Shown here piece by piece: positions 11,801 to 24,800 of a stretch of DNA of 64,000 nucleotides (position 1 is the first letter of the stretch; every line of letters starts with the position of its first letter). The notes beneath the pieces were generated by a model, which saw only the letters and a list, made by a program, of their open reading frames with translations, did no database searches and was not told the DNA's origin. A program made the translations under genes and the position numbers. The DNA is from Pachypanchax playfairii (lineage: Eukaryota; Chordata; Actinopteri; Cyprinodontiformes; Aplocheilidae): the NCBI GenBank assembly GCA_006937955.1, contig SSNP01000403.1:104010-168009 (forward strand), in the 5' to 3' direction.

Positions 11801-14800
11801 GAACCCTCTACAGGAGATCCTTCCCGTCCACAGCTAGAACCCTCTACGGGAGATCCTTCCTGTCTACAACTAGAACCCTCTACAGGAGATCTTTCCTGTC
11901 TACAGCTAGAACCCTCTACAGGAGATCCTCCCTGTCCACAGTTAGAACCCTCTACAGGAGATCCTTCCTGTCCACAACTAGAACCCTCTACAGGAGATCC
12001 TTCCCGTCCACAGCTAGAACCCTCTACGGGAGATCCTTCCTGTCTACAACTAGAACCCTCTACAGGAGATCCTTCCCGTCCACAGCTAGAACCCTCTACA
12101 GGACATCCTTCCTTTCCACAACTAGAACCCTCTACAGGAGATCCTTCCTGTCCACAGTTAGAACCCTCTACAGGAGATCCTTCCTGTCCACAGCTAGAAC
12201 CCTCTACAGGAGATCCTTCCTGTCCACAACTAGAACCCTCTACAGGAGATCCTTCCCGTCCACAGCTAGAACCCTCTACAGGACATCCTTCTTTTCCACA
12301 ACTAGAACCCTCTACAGGAGATCCTTCCTGTCCACAGTTAGAACCCTCTACAGGAGATCCTTCCTGTCCACAACTAGAACCCTCTACAGGAGATCCTTCC
12401 TGTCTACAGCTAGAACCCTCTACAGGAGATCCTCCCTGTCCACAGCTAGAACCCTGTACAGGAGATCCTTCCCGACCACAGCTAGAACCTTCTACAGGAG
12501 ATCCTTCCTGTCTACAGCTAGAACCCTCTACAGGAGATCCTTCCCGTCCACAGCTAGAACCCTCTACGGGAGATCCTTCCTGTCTACAACTAGAACCCTC
12601 TACAGGAGATCCTCCCTGTCCACAGCTAGAACCCTGTACAGGAGATCCTTCCCGACCACAGCTAGAACCTTCTACAGGAGATCCTTCCTGTCTACAGCTA
12701 GAACCCTCTACAGGAGATCCTTCCTGCCCACAGCTAGAACCCACTAGAATGAATCTCAAAAAACACTGAGTTACAACAATATCTCATTTATCTTCAGGGA
12801 TTCATGAAGTCTGATTTGATTTTAATTTTCAAATTGAAGAACATCTTGAATTCTATAGTACAAAGCATCAAAATGAAAAGAATACCCTGGGAAGCCCTCT
12901 GTATAACCACAGCCTGTTATTTTTACTGTAAATGGTTATCTGTATGTTGAGCAGATTTGATGTAAATATTTTTTATTGAACATATCCTTATACACATCCT
13001 CCCTTTTGATATTTCTTCAGTGGATGATGGAGGTCTTTGTGGTTTATCTTTGTTTAGTGACGGTCAGTCAGCAGCTATTCCTGTAGCCAGTATGGAGTTT
13101 GCAGCCATTTGCCTGAGGAATGCTCTGCTGTTGCTGCCTGAACATCAGCAGCCAGACACCAAGACAGAGAATGGGTCCAAAAGCTCGAGTCAGTCAGGAA
13201 GCACTGAGAGCGGCAGTGACAACAATGATGTGTGCAGGTCAGTTTCATCTCTTTTTTTTTTTTTTTTTTTTGCACTTTCCAGGCTCAGTAGATGAAGCAT
13301 TAGTCTGTTTGAAGGTATAGGATGGTTTTAAAAAGCCACTGTCTCAAAAGCACGCATCAACCTATGTGTAAGGAACCTTTTTTTTTCTAACACATAGGTT
13401 AATGCGTGCTTATGTATATGTATGTAAGTATACACTCACCTAAAAGATTATTAGGAACACCTGTTCAATTTCTCCTTAATGTAATTATCTAATCAACCAA
13501 TCACATGGTAGTTGCTTGAATGGATTTAGGGGTGTGGTCCTGGTCAAGACAATCCCTGAACTCCAAAGTGAATGTCAGAATGGGAAAGAAAGGTGATTTA
13601 AGTAATTTTGAGCGTATCATGGTTGTTGGTGCAAGACGGGCCGGTCTGAGTATTTCACAATCTGCTCAGTTACTGGGATTTGTGTTATGTGGGTGAAAAT
13701 CCCACAACCATTTCTAGGGTTTACAAAGAATGGTGTGAAAAGGGAAAAACATCCAGTATGCAGCAGTCCTGTGGGTGAAAATGCCTTGTTTGATGCTAGA
13801 AGGTCAGAGTGAATGGTACCCTGTCTGATCAGAGACAAGTGTCCACTGGATCACCCCAGGGGTGTGTCTTGTCCCCCTTGTTGTGTATTCTATACACTAA
13901 CATGTGCCAAAGTAAACATCAAAGAAGGAAAATTATCAAATATGCGGATGATTCGGTAGTAGTAAGTCTCCAACATAGCCATGGACCTGTCCTAAAGGAC
14001 TTTATCTCTTGGTGCGATAAATTGTGTCTTCAATTAAATGTAATTAAAACAAAAGATATGATAATTGATTTTAGAAAAAAGCCACATCAGCATGATTTTT
14101 TCATAATTAAAGGTCAAACTATTGAGCAAGTGAAATCATACACGGAGATACAGAGAACAGCTGACCGTCACTCTCCCGGCAGCCACGTCCTTAAGGCCAG
14201 CGTACATTGCTCTGGTCAGCCAATGTCACACAGGAGAATACATACATATACATAAGCACACATAAACCTATGTGTTAGAAAAGATAGATGAATAAGACTA
14301 CGTGAGGTCAGAGGAGGGAAAAAAGGTTCCTTACCCCCAGTGCCCACAAGGGGCAGGGGGTGCTGGATGTAAGCAATAAAAACCTCCGACGGGGCGGGTA
14401 ATCTCACAAAACATGTTGAGAACTTTTTGTAAGGATGTGAGTGCAATCAGTGTGTGTAAGTGCGTGCGGAGAGTTATCAAGGACACCGTCTCTGGGACAA
14501 CGCAGATGTTATGTCTCTCCACATAACATTTTCCCCGTGTCGGGGAAGGAGGGGGCTGTGTGCCTCAGTGCTCACTGCTCCAGGGGGAATTTAGTGCATT
14601 GGCCTTGAGGCCAGCCGAAAAGACATAATAAAGATTAAAGCGAAGCTGAAGAATTCAACAGCTTCAACAGCTCCCCCTCTCTTCTCATGCAGAATTCACA
14701 CACACTCCTCGTCCTGCTGGGCGAGGAGGCGGTACAGGCATCCTGATTTCCAAAATGTGGAAATTTTCCTCCTCGCTAACCACTACCACCTGCTCCTCAT

Positions 14801-17800
14801 TCGAATTTCATGCAGTACGGATCTCTAAGCCCGTCGCTGCCTATGTTTTGGTTATTTACCGCCCTCCGGGAGGCAACATGGAGCAATTTATGGATGAACT
14901 GGACACAATCCTATCCGACATTCCAGATGATAACTCCCCTTTAATAGTTATGGGCGACATGAACATTCATATTGATAAAACACAAGCTCATAACTTTCTG
15001 GCCCTGGTCCACTCCTTCAATCTCAATCTGGTCCAGACTCCCCCAACACACAGAGCTGGCAACACACTGGACCTGGTACTGACCAGAAACTGCACTGCAG
15101 GTAACGTGCAAGTCACACCGCTGCACCTCTCAGACCACTTCCTGATTAAATTCAGCATCTCCATCCCTCACATACCTAACGCAAAAGCAAAGACTGTCTC
15201 CTACCGCAGAAACCTTCAATCTCTCACTCCCTCGCAGCTATCGGAGCATGTCTGCTCCTCCCTCCCTTCCTACTCGGTGCTCTCAACTCTGCCTGTAAAT
15301 GACGCAACAGAGACGCTCTGCTCCTCACTAGCTTCTTCTCTGGACGAAGTCTGCCCTCGTGTGTCAAAGCTGGCCGCCCGGCAGCGTCCTAGTCCGTGGC
15401 TCACAGACACTCTGAGGGATCACAGAGCTGGTCTGAGAGCAGCTGAAAGGAAATGGCGCAAATCCAAAAATCTCTCTGACTTGTCCGAATACCAGCAAAA
15501 GCTCTCTAGCTTCACATCTTGCTTAAAGGCTGCCAAGATAGCTTTTTACCAAAACAAAATCCAAAATGCTCCTAACATGGGAAAACTGTTCAAGACATTC
15601 AATACTCTTATCCGTCCTCCACCTGCTCAGCCACCCACCGGGCTGACTGCAGACATGTTCGCCACCTACTTCACCGACAAAATCGCCTCCATTAAAAATC
15701 AGTTTTCTGAGCCTGACAATCCCAGTCTGGTCCATCCTTCCTCCGGTCAATCACTCTGCTCCTTCCGCTTACTGAATGAGGACGAAGTCTCCCGACTCGT
15801 AGTGGAATCTAATCCAACCACGTGTCCTCTGGATCCGATTCCTACAGATATCCTGCTGAGCATTCTTCCTGCTGTCAAACCTGCACATTATAAACTCTTC
15901 CATGAAAACTGGCATCTTTCCTTCAGTTTTCAAGCAAGCCACTGTCACTCCGCTGCTGAAAAAACCGTCGCTCGACCCGGCCCAGGTAGGAAACTACCAG
16001 CCAGTCTCGCTCCTACCGTTCATGTCCAAGATCCTAGAGCGAGCCGTTTTCACTCAAGTCTCACAGTTCCTCCACGACAACGACCTACTTGATCCTTATC
16101 AATCAGGCTTTAAGCGAGGCCATTCCACTGAAACCGCTCTTCTCTCAGTTGCAGAGTCACTACGGGTTGCCAGATCGGCTGGTCTCTCCTCAGTACTCGT
16201 ACTCCTTGACCTGCTTTCGACACCGTCAACCACCTCATTCTCCTCTCGACGCTATCTAAGCTTGGCATCTCGGGACCGGTCCTCTCGTGGTTCACCTCGT
16301 ACCTTGCAGAAAGATCTTTCAGAGTCTCGTGGCATGGACAGATGTCCAGTCTGCATGAGCTGGCGACGGGTGTCCCGCAGGGCTCGGTCCTTGGTCCTCT
16401 CCTCTTCTCTTTATACACCACCTCATTAGGCGAGATCATTCGCTCCCATGGCTTCTCATACCATTGCTACGCTGACGACACTCAGCTCCTCCTCTCGTTC
16501 CCTCCAGACGATACATTCGTCTCAGTGCGGATATCTACTTGCCTCTCAGATATCTCGGCGTGGATGAGGGATCGCCACCTTCAGCTTAATCTGTTCAAAA
16601 TTGACCTCATTGTCTGTCCTGCCAGTAACTCCTTACCTCCTCAGATAAGCGTGCAGCTTGACTCCATCACGCTGTTCCCCAAAACCTCCGCCAGAAACCT
16701 TGGTGTCATACTGGACAACCAGCTGTCCTTCAAAGAGCAGGTTAACTCCGTAGCTCACGCTTTACAACATCAGGAAAATCAGAGCCTTCCTCACAGACCA
16801 CACCACACAGCTTCTGGTCCAGGCCCTGGTCTTGTCCCGGATCGACTACTGCAGCTCTTTGCTGGCCGGTCTTCCGGCGTCCTCGGTTAAACCTCTGCAG
16901 ATGATTCAGAACTCAGCAGCACGTCTGGTCTTCAACCAGCCCAAAAGGGCTCATGTCACTCCGCTGCTCAGTTCCCTGCACTGGCTTCCAGTTGCAGCAC
17001 GCATCAAATACAAAGCTCTGCTTCTGGCTTACCAGACTCTAACACACACAGCTCCTACTTACCTTCACTCCTTCATCCAAACCTACATTCCCACGCGTCA
17101 GCTACGCTCAGCCGCTGAAAGACACCTAGCGCTTCCACCACAACGTGGCATGAGATCATGTTCCAAACTCTTCTCCTCTGTTGTCCCCCGATGGTGGAAT
17201 GACCTACCAAACTCGGTCCGATCCTCAGAGTCGGCAGCTACTTTTAAGAGCAGACTTAAGACTCACCTCTTTAAAGAACACTTTCAGTCTTAATGTAGGA
17301 TTAATTNNNNNNNNNNAAAAAAAAAAAAAAAAAAAAAAAAATTTTTTTGATACACTTGATGTATCAGCGTCGGAATTAAACTGGACTCCAAACAGTCCGC
17401 CTCCTTATATTGTTTCCTTCTCTTTGAATTCTTGCTTGTATGTTCTCTCAATGTAAGTCGCTTTGGATAAAAGCGTCTGCTAAATGACAGTAGTAGTAGT
17501 AGTTCTTATTGTCCATATGATGGAAAAAAAGTCAGAAAAATCAGAATTAGGCCAAATTGCTTATTAATGCCGCAAATAATCAATCAATCGCTTCTCCAGT
17601 CTGAGCCGAAACTGCAACTTCTCCAAGGTGGCTCCAATCCTTCCATTGAGATCCAGCAGCGCACCCAGTTTACGGTTCAGCTCCAAGACCCCATCAGCCA
17701 GCTTGCTGTCTCATTCCTGGACCTCCCGGTCCCGTTCGAGAATCACAGCCACCCAGTACTGCTCCGAGACCGCATCCAGTTTGCGATCCAGATCTCCAAA

Positions 17801-20800
17801 TCTTTTAGTCCAAGTGTTGCCAGATGCAGCCCATCCATTCCATAGCTTTAGAATTTGTAGATACATCAGGTAACCACCAACGCCGATCAGCAGGTACCCC
17901 ACAATCTGTAATCCCAATATGTAAACATCCTCCACGTCTTCGACATCCAGGGCAGACAGGCATACCATCTTCCACTCACCCCAGGAATCCACGGTAAACC
18001 CGGCCGGCAGGGTCAACTCCAGGCATGACGGCTCCCCCTTTAAGTTTAAAAAGACTTTGTCCAATGCGTTGAGTGATCACAAAACCAGATCCATTTTTTA
18101 ATTTTCAGTTCGCAGCAGCCAGTACAGAGAAACACGCAGACGAAAAGCAGGAACAGTGGGGAGGAAAAAAAGATAAGGGAGCAGTCAGAAGAAACGTCTG
18201 TTCTCAACAAGAGGTGGAAGAAGATCGTTATTTAACTGAATAAATAACAAAGAAAAAAAAAGTTAATAAGTAAAAATAAAAGTCTATGTGTAATGTGTTC
18301 TACACTAGTAGCTGTATAACTATGTAGCAACTACAAGTACACACACACATACATATACACACTCATCTTTTGGAAATATGTACAGTATATACTCATGGCA
18401 TGACATAATATCACGTCAATAATATTGATTGATTGTTTGACATCATAATTATGTAACTTACAGTCATATACATAGACTAAACTGGTGACTTTTTTGAAAT
18501 GAAAAACAAAAAACATTTTTGATAGATTACTCTGCCAGAAAATGTGAAAAATGGGGAAAATTCTAATGATAATATCGACTTTGAATAAGTTAGGTTTGTA
18601 GTAGTTGTAATAAATTGTCGTAACATTGCTACAAGATTAGTCTAAATTTCCAATATACTGAGAATAAATTCACTCAAAACTTCTTAAAATATATGCTACA
18701 AGTTCTCCTTTAGTAGATAATAGTAATGACTTACTTGTGAAATGTCACATTTTTAGTTTTTTCATATTGATTGGTGCAATGATACACAGCAGTGAGCCGG
18801 CATTTCACCTTTTTCAAAATTTTGGCCTACTTTGGCCACTTTCTGCAATGGGACGTCCCCTCTATTAATAAAAACACATTGGTCTTGACCATGTCTACAT
18901 GCCTCAATGCATTGAGTTGCTGCCCTGTGATTGGCTGATTATAAATTTGCATTAACAAGCAGTTGGACAGGTCTGCCTAATAAAGTAGCCTGTGAGTGTA
19001 AATCATTAGATAAAGAAGTTCCCTCTAACTTCAACTAGTGTTGGGCCAATGCAGATGCTGGCATCGGAAATACTTGCCGATTCTGGCAAAAATTTGGTTA
19101 TTTGGATCTACGAGTACTTATGTCTAAACATGAAGTGATGCCACGTATTTTTCTGCCTGCCCAGCCCAACCATACGCTGACAGTGGAAGAGACAGCTACA
19201 TGTGAGTCATTGCTTTGCTAAACAGGCGGCCGTGGCTCGGGTGGTAGAGCAAGATGTCTGGTAACCGGAAGGTCACCGGTTCGAATCCCCACTCCGCCCG
19301 GAGAAAAAGATTGCCCGGCCGATGTGCCCTTGGGCAAGACACTTTACCTGTTTGGTGGCAGCCTTGCCTCTGTCAGTGTGCGTCCCAGGACAGCTGTGGC
19401 TACAACATGTGTAGTTCATCACCACCAAATGTGTGAGTGTGTGAGTGTGAATGAGTGAATGACATACCGTAGTGTGAACAACAATAACATGCCAATTACG
19501 GACAAAGTTTTAGAATTCATTGTCCTGAATGACTAGCCCCTATCCGTTGAGGAAAATGTTTGCTGTTGCCCCCTTATTGAACATTTGGTGCAACATTATT
19601 CTGACTGATGGAAACTCATCACAAAAACGCTGCTTACCAAACTATACGAAACTGTGTTGAGTTGTGAAGCTAAAAAATAAAGAGTTCAAGCAGGAGATCA
19701 GAAAATCCAATTCTTACACACTGTAACTTTAAATTCTTTGTTTTATTTTAGTGCAGCTTTGGTATCGGGTATTGTAGAAGTAATTGTATTAGTATCATTA
19801 ATAATAATTGTACATGAAAGAAGGGGGGATCGTGTACTGTTGATTTGGAAGCAGCTGATGTTGCTGAACTCTATTAATAACTAATAAAATGATTTGACAT
19901 GCATATAGAGGCAACCACGTTGAAAATGCCTGGGCTCTTTCTAGTGAGCACAACATTGCTGGAGCATGTATGAGGAAGAAATTGTACAGTTATATACATT
20001 TATTTGTTGTTAAAATTATTTCTAATAATAAATAATTAGGATGAATAAATACTTAAAAGCTTAGCTAAAAAGATATGTCTTGAGCCTCTTTTTAAAAACA
20101 TGAAGAGTCTGTCCAGCCACGAGGTTCTCCGGCAGGCTGTTCCACAGACGAGAACCATAATATTGGAACGAGGCCTCGTCATAGGTTTTAGTCCTGACTC
20201 TAGGAACAACTGAAAGGCCCAAGACCATTAAGACAGTTATAAACAACTAAAAGAACCTTAAAATCAATCCTGAAACACACGGGGAGCCAATGCAGCGATT
20301 TTAAAACTAGTGTAATGTGTTCCCGTCCTCTAGTCCTCATCAGAATACGAGCCGCTGAGTTCGGGAGAATTTGTAAACTAGAAATAGATTTTTTGGGAAG
20401 CCTAGAGAGCAGAACATTACAGTATTCTATTCTACTGGAAATAAAAGCTGCATCAGCACCTCCGTGCTGGCGGGAGAGAGAAATGGGTGAACTCTGGTAA
20501 TATTTTTTCGATGATAAAATCCTATTTCTGCTGTATTTTTAATGTGTGGAATAAAATTCAGCTCAGAGTCAAAAAGGACGCCCAGGTTTTTCTGACACTG
20601 TGAAGGTTTAAATCGTTGCAGTTTTGGTAAAAGGATCTCTCTCTTGTTTTCAGGACCATTAATTGAAACTTCAGTTTTGCCCTGGTTGAGCTGTAAAAAA
20701 TTCTCTGCCATCCAAGTTTTTATTTCCATAATACAGTTTAAAAGAACATTTACAGGCTCCAGGTCATCAGGAGACACAGTGATGTAAAGCTGTGTGTCAC

Positions 20801-21776
20801 CAACCTAACTGATATTTTTTTTTTCCAGTGGAAAAAGTCAGGATGCGGATAAGTTTTTCTCTGCTGCTCCATCGTCTCTTCTTAGGAAACAGGAAGTAGA
20901 AAACCTTAGGTAACACATTTTTGTAATTCTTTCCCTTTTTTTCCCACGTTTAAGTTTGAGTATTTGTCTAGCATCACCAAACATTTTGAAAAACTGTGTC
21001 TTTATTGCACTATTCTTGATGTGTGGACTTGTATGTTCTTGATGTTTAGGTGTTCTATCCTGGCCTGCAGTGCCTATGTGGCGCTGGCACTGGGAGACAA
21101 CCTGATGGCACTAAACCATGCAGAGAAACTGCTTCATCAGACCAAGGTGTCTGGATCCTTTAAGTAAGTTCAGGCTCAGGGTGATGGCCTTCTGTAGGTC
21201 ATATTGACCAGGTCTGTTAAAGTGTTTGTGACACACTCATGTTTCAATAAAGCATTTATTAGAACTTGTCTAATGAATCATGGGGCACTTACGAGGCAAA
21301 TATGAAAGTTTTTATGAGCTTCAAGCGAGTCTCAATTTCGAAGTTAATAGAATTGGAAGTGATGAAACAGGGATACATCTCTTCAGTGGCAGCTGGTAAA
21401 ATATTTTTTGAATGGGGCTGCATAAATCCAATTAAATGAATGTTAATAAAACATTTGTAATAATGAGTTAATGTAAACCGTGTGTGTGTGTAGGAGTGTG
21501 TTTGTATTTCTGACCTCCTGAGGACCAGTTTCCTGACTTTTACTATCTTTCTGGGGTCCGAGGGTTCTTGTGGGGACCGAAGCCTGGTCCCCATGAGGGG
21601 ACTCCCCTTTTTAGGGTTAGGGGTTAGGTTTATAGGTATGGTGTGAATAGAGTTTTAGTTAGTCTTAGGGTTAGTTATGGTAATGGTTAAGGTTAGGAGA
21701 AGGGTTTGGGTTAGGTATAAATCTAGTTACTAAAATCAATGGACGGTCCTCATAAGGATAACAAAACAAACTTGGA

Positions 21777-21828
<52 letters not shown>

Positions 21829-24800
21829 GGGTGTCAAATTATCGCGTTAGTTGCGATTAATTAATTACAGCCATATTTGGTGCGTTATATTCCTTAATCG
21901 CATTGATCTAATTTTTAATCTATATTTACAGTTTCTGCTTTTGAGTTCCTTTTAAATAAAATCCTTTTTTAGTATTTCGGCTTCTTGTGCTGGAGTTGTA
22001 TAAAGGGATTAATCCAGTGCTTAATTTGTAAATCAAAAGTTACCGGAACGCAAATAGCGCTATGAGACCAGAATTCACTGACTGATACCGGAACGCACAC
22101 ATAGACATGACCAGACCAAGCGCTGTGCGCCGGCGCACAGCGGGTGTAAATTGTCAAGCAGGGTTAGAGAAAGTGATGATAAACCCAGAAGAAGTAAGTT
22201 ATACTGCCTTTTTGGTATTTTGATGCTGCTGTTATTTAACCCAACTGGCGCCATTAACGGATCCTAGCAAACAGTTACCGGAACACACCCTTTCAAAATA
22301 AGACAGTTCCTGGATCTTGTTCCGGCTCAAATTAAGCCCTGGATTAATCACTCTTAGATGAACATCTATTGGCTGCTGATTGACTTCCTGTGACGGCAAG
22401 GTGAGCAGAAAAATATTTGGTGTGAATTTTCGGAAATAAAGTGGTGTGTCTGAAAAGACAACTCTGGTTAAAGACCGGGTGGGATAGTCCGCAAATATTG
22501 CGGAACTTCTGTCTGAAAACGACTTTTGTAACTAGTGTGATAGAACCTGAGTTGTTTCGGGGTTTAAATAATCATTTTGGTTGGCATTGATACAAACTCC
22601 TTTGAAGTGTAGATTACCCTTGGATTCCTTTGGTTTAGCCATCCTGATTTTTGTTAATTCTTTGTTTTCAGGTTCCTGGGTCATCTGTATGCTGCTGAAG
22701 CTCTGATTTCATTGGACAGGATATCTGATGCCATCACTCACCTGAACCCAGAGAATGTCAGTGATGTGTCAATGGGAGTTCTTCCCAGCGAGCAGGACCA
22801 GGGTTTGTGAATTTTACACTCCTAAAGAAAAGAAAAACTTGTGTTTAGTTTGCTTCATACTGGGATTTGTTTTTGTCAACAGGACATGAGAAAGGAGAGG
22901 ATCCTGTGGAAACATGTGAGTCTTTGTTTAAAAATTAAATGACAGAATTTGTCTGAGTCAAACAAATATTTTTACACAACTGAAATCAAAGACAAGCGTG
23001 AAGGTAGTTTCCTGTTTTGTAGCAGGGAAGAAGACACCATTGTGTTACCCTAGCAGTGTGACATCAGCTCGTGCCATGATGCTCTTCAATCTTGGCAGTG
23101 CCTACTGCTTAAGAAGCGAGTATGACAAAGCTCGAAAGTGCCTACATCAGGTAAGCATAATCTAAAAACTAAAGGAAAAAACCTAGATGAAAAAATAAAA
23201 CAAGCACTGCTCTTTAATTATAATAAATGCTTCTGTGCTTTGGGTTATATAAGTAGTAAAAAGTGTCTGTGCCTGAGGGGTTTCACTGTATATGTTTTAT
23301 TTTGGTAAGCCAAACTCTCTCTCATTACTATTTTGGTAAATAGCAAAGAGTGAGATGGAAAAATCTAACTTGGAAATTCTGTGAAATAAATATTTAGCAA
23401 AAATCCTATGACCAGATCCTGACAGCACCAAATATTGTATAGATCCACATTCAGTTCATTTTTTTTATACTGAACCAATTCATGACAAATGTATCCCTTG
23501 GCTCCATAAAGAAATAGTTCAACTACTCCAGAGTCCCATCCACAGGTCCTAAGTCCAGGTTCCTATTCAGGGAATTATAAAATGGCAATTAGTAAGAAGT
23601 TTCTATCTAAAGAAGTTGATTGGGTTTAAAGTTGCAATCCGGAGCTTTACCCTTTTCAGGAGTTATGTCTGATTTTTTGAAATTCCAAAAAAGTGACAGT
23701 CTAAACCAATTCTGTAATATAATGTAGGAAAAACATCATATTTTTTTCTTTCTCAAGGCCCCCCCATGGGGGTGCATTTAATTTTCACTGAGCGCCACCC
23801 AGCATTAGCCAATTGCACTCTACGGCTAAGTGTGTGTTCATATCTACCCTGAAGAACTATGTCTGGCCGGTGTTTACGAGTTCTTTACAACGCCACAAAG
23901 ACATGCGAAATGGAAACAATTACAGCAAATAAACAGTCAGGTCCATAAATATTGGGACATCGTGCACTGTCAATCGTCACAAAGGTGGCGAGCATATATC
24001 GATGACATCCGACGCTAGCTAACATTGCTATTGTATCACGGACACAGTGAGGTGGGACTTCAAGATGTAACTAGTTTTTTCCCCTCAGTAGCGCCCTCTG
24101 AGAAAAAAACTCAGAATTGCTGCTTTAATCCTGAACAGTACAAAATGGAGACAGTGAAAATGACCGACTGACTGCCCTTACACTGAAATCTTTCATATCA
24201 GCAAACACATTTTAATGTTAGACAAAGATAAAACAATAAACACAAAATGTCATTTTTAAATGGTGTTTATTATTAGGCGGAAAAATATCCAAGCATAATG
24301 ACCTTACACTATTAAGTTCATTAAGTCTTTTTAATGATTATCTTAACCCTTTAGGTGCCAGAGTTTCCTCATAATGATAATATTTTTATTAACATATTTT
24401 CATAGCTTTAAAACCATGATCAATAAAGGTAAGAAACCTCTAAATATACAAAATATACTAAATATACATACATAGTGTGTCAAAATCCATTCACACAAAC
24501 CTGAACATTATTGTAGGGGTGGGCGATATGGGGAAAAAATCATATCCTTTTTTCAAAATCACGATCACAGTTTTATCACAATTTTTTTCATTTCAACAAT
24601 TCAGATATTTTGGAATTTATTTACCAGTAAAAGTACATCAATTTAAAAGCATACCCCTTCACAGAAAATAAGATAAAAGATAATTTCCGACAGGGTACAT
24701 TTTAAATACTGTTTTAATTTAGGAAAAAATATAACAAATACATTCTATTACAAAAAATATCATCAAACTAAAAAGTTGACAAACAACAGAGCAGAGTTCT

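Larger units (their letters stand above)
14685..17503 (+). mobile_element. 5'-truncated, decayed L2-clade LINE (ORF2)
   Basis: The endonuclease part (14755-15180) reads VIYRPPGGNMEQF, VMGDMNIHIDK, NTLDLVLTRNC and SDHFLIKFS. The reverse transcriptase (15800-17290) reads GNYQPVSLLPFMSKILERAV, SGFKRGHSTETALLS, GVPQGSVLGPLLFSLYTT and CYADDTQLLLSF. The frame breaks near 15885 and again near 16215, where the LDLSAAFDT motif is shortened. The 3' end carries the L2 tail hairpin at 17459-17475 and a short AGT repeat. An N gap and an A run interrupt it at 17307-17341. It lies in CNOT10 intron 13238-20828, in sense orientation. Confidence 0.9.

Noticed and set aside
10970..12733. CRISPR-like regular repeats
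   Set aside because: Units are directly adjacent with no spacers, and the genome is vertebrate.
10906..12759. 617-codon - strand ORF (GSSCGQEGSPVE repeats)
   Set aside because: It is the antisense reading of the 36-bp array, opposite to the gene, with no flanking coding signal.
19225..19300. Functional tRNA gene
   Set aside because: A and B boxes are present, but the sequence continues into a SINE body and lacks a proper acceptor end and pol III terminator at tRNA length.
21595..21720. Relic telomere from a chromosome fusion
   Set aside because: TTAGGG motifs are few and degenerate and are attached to a dispersed repeat motif, so fusion is not needed.
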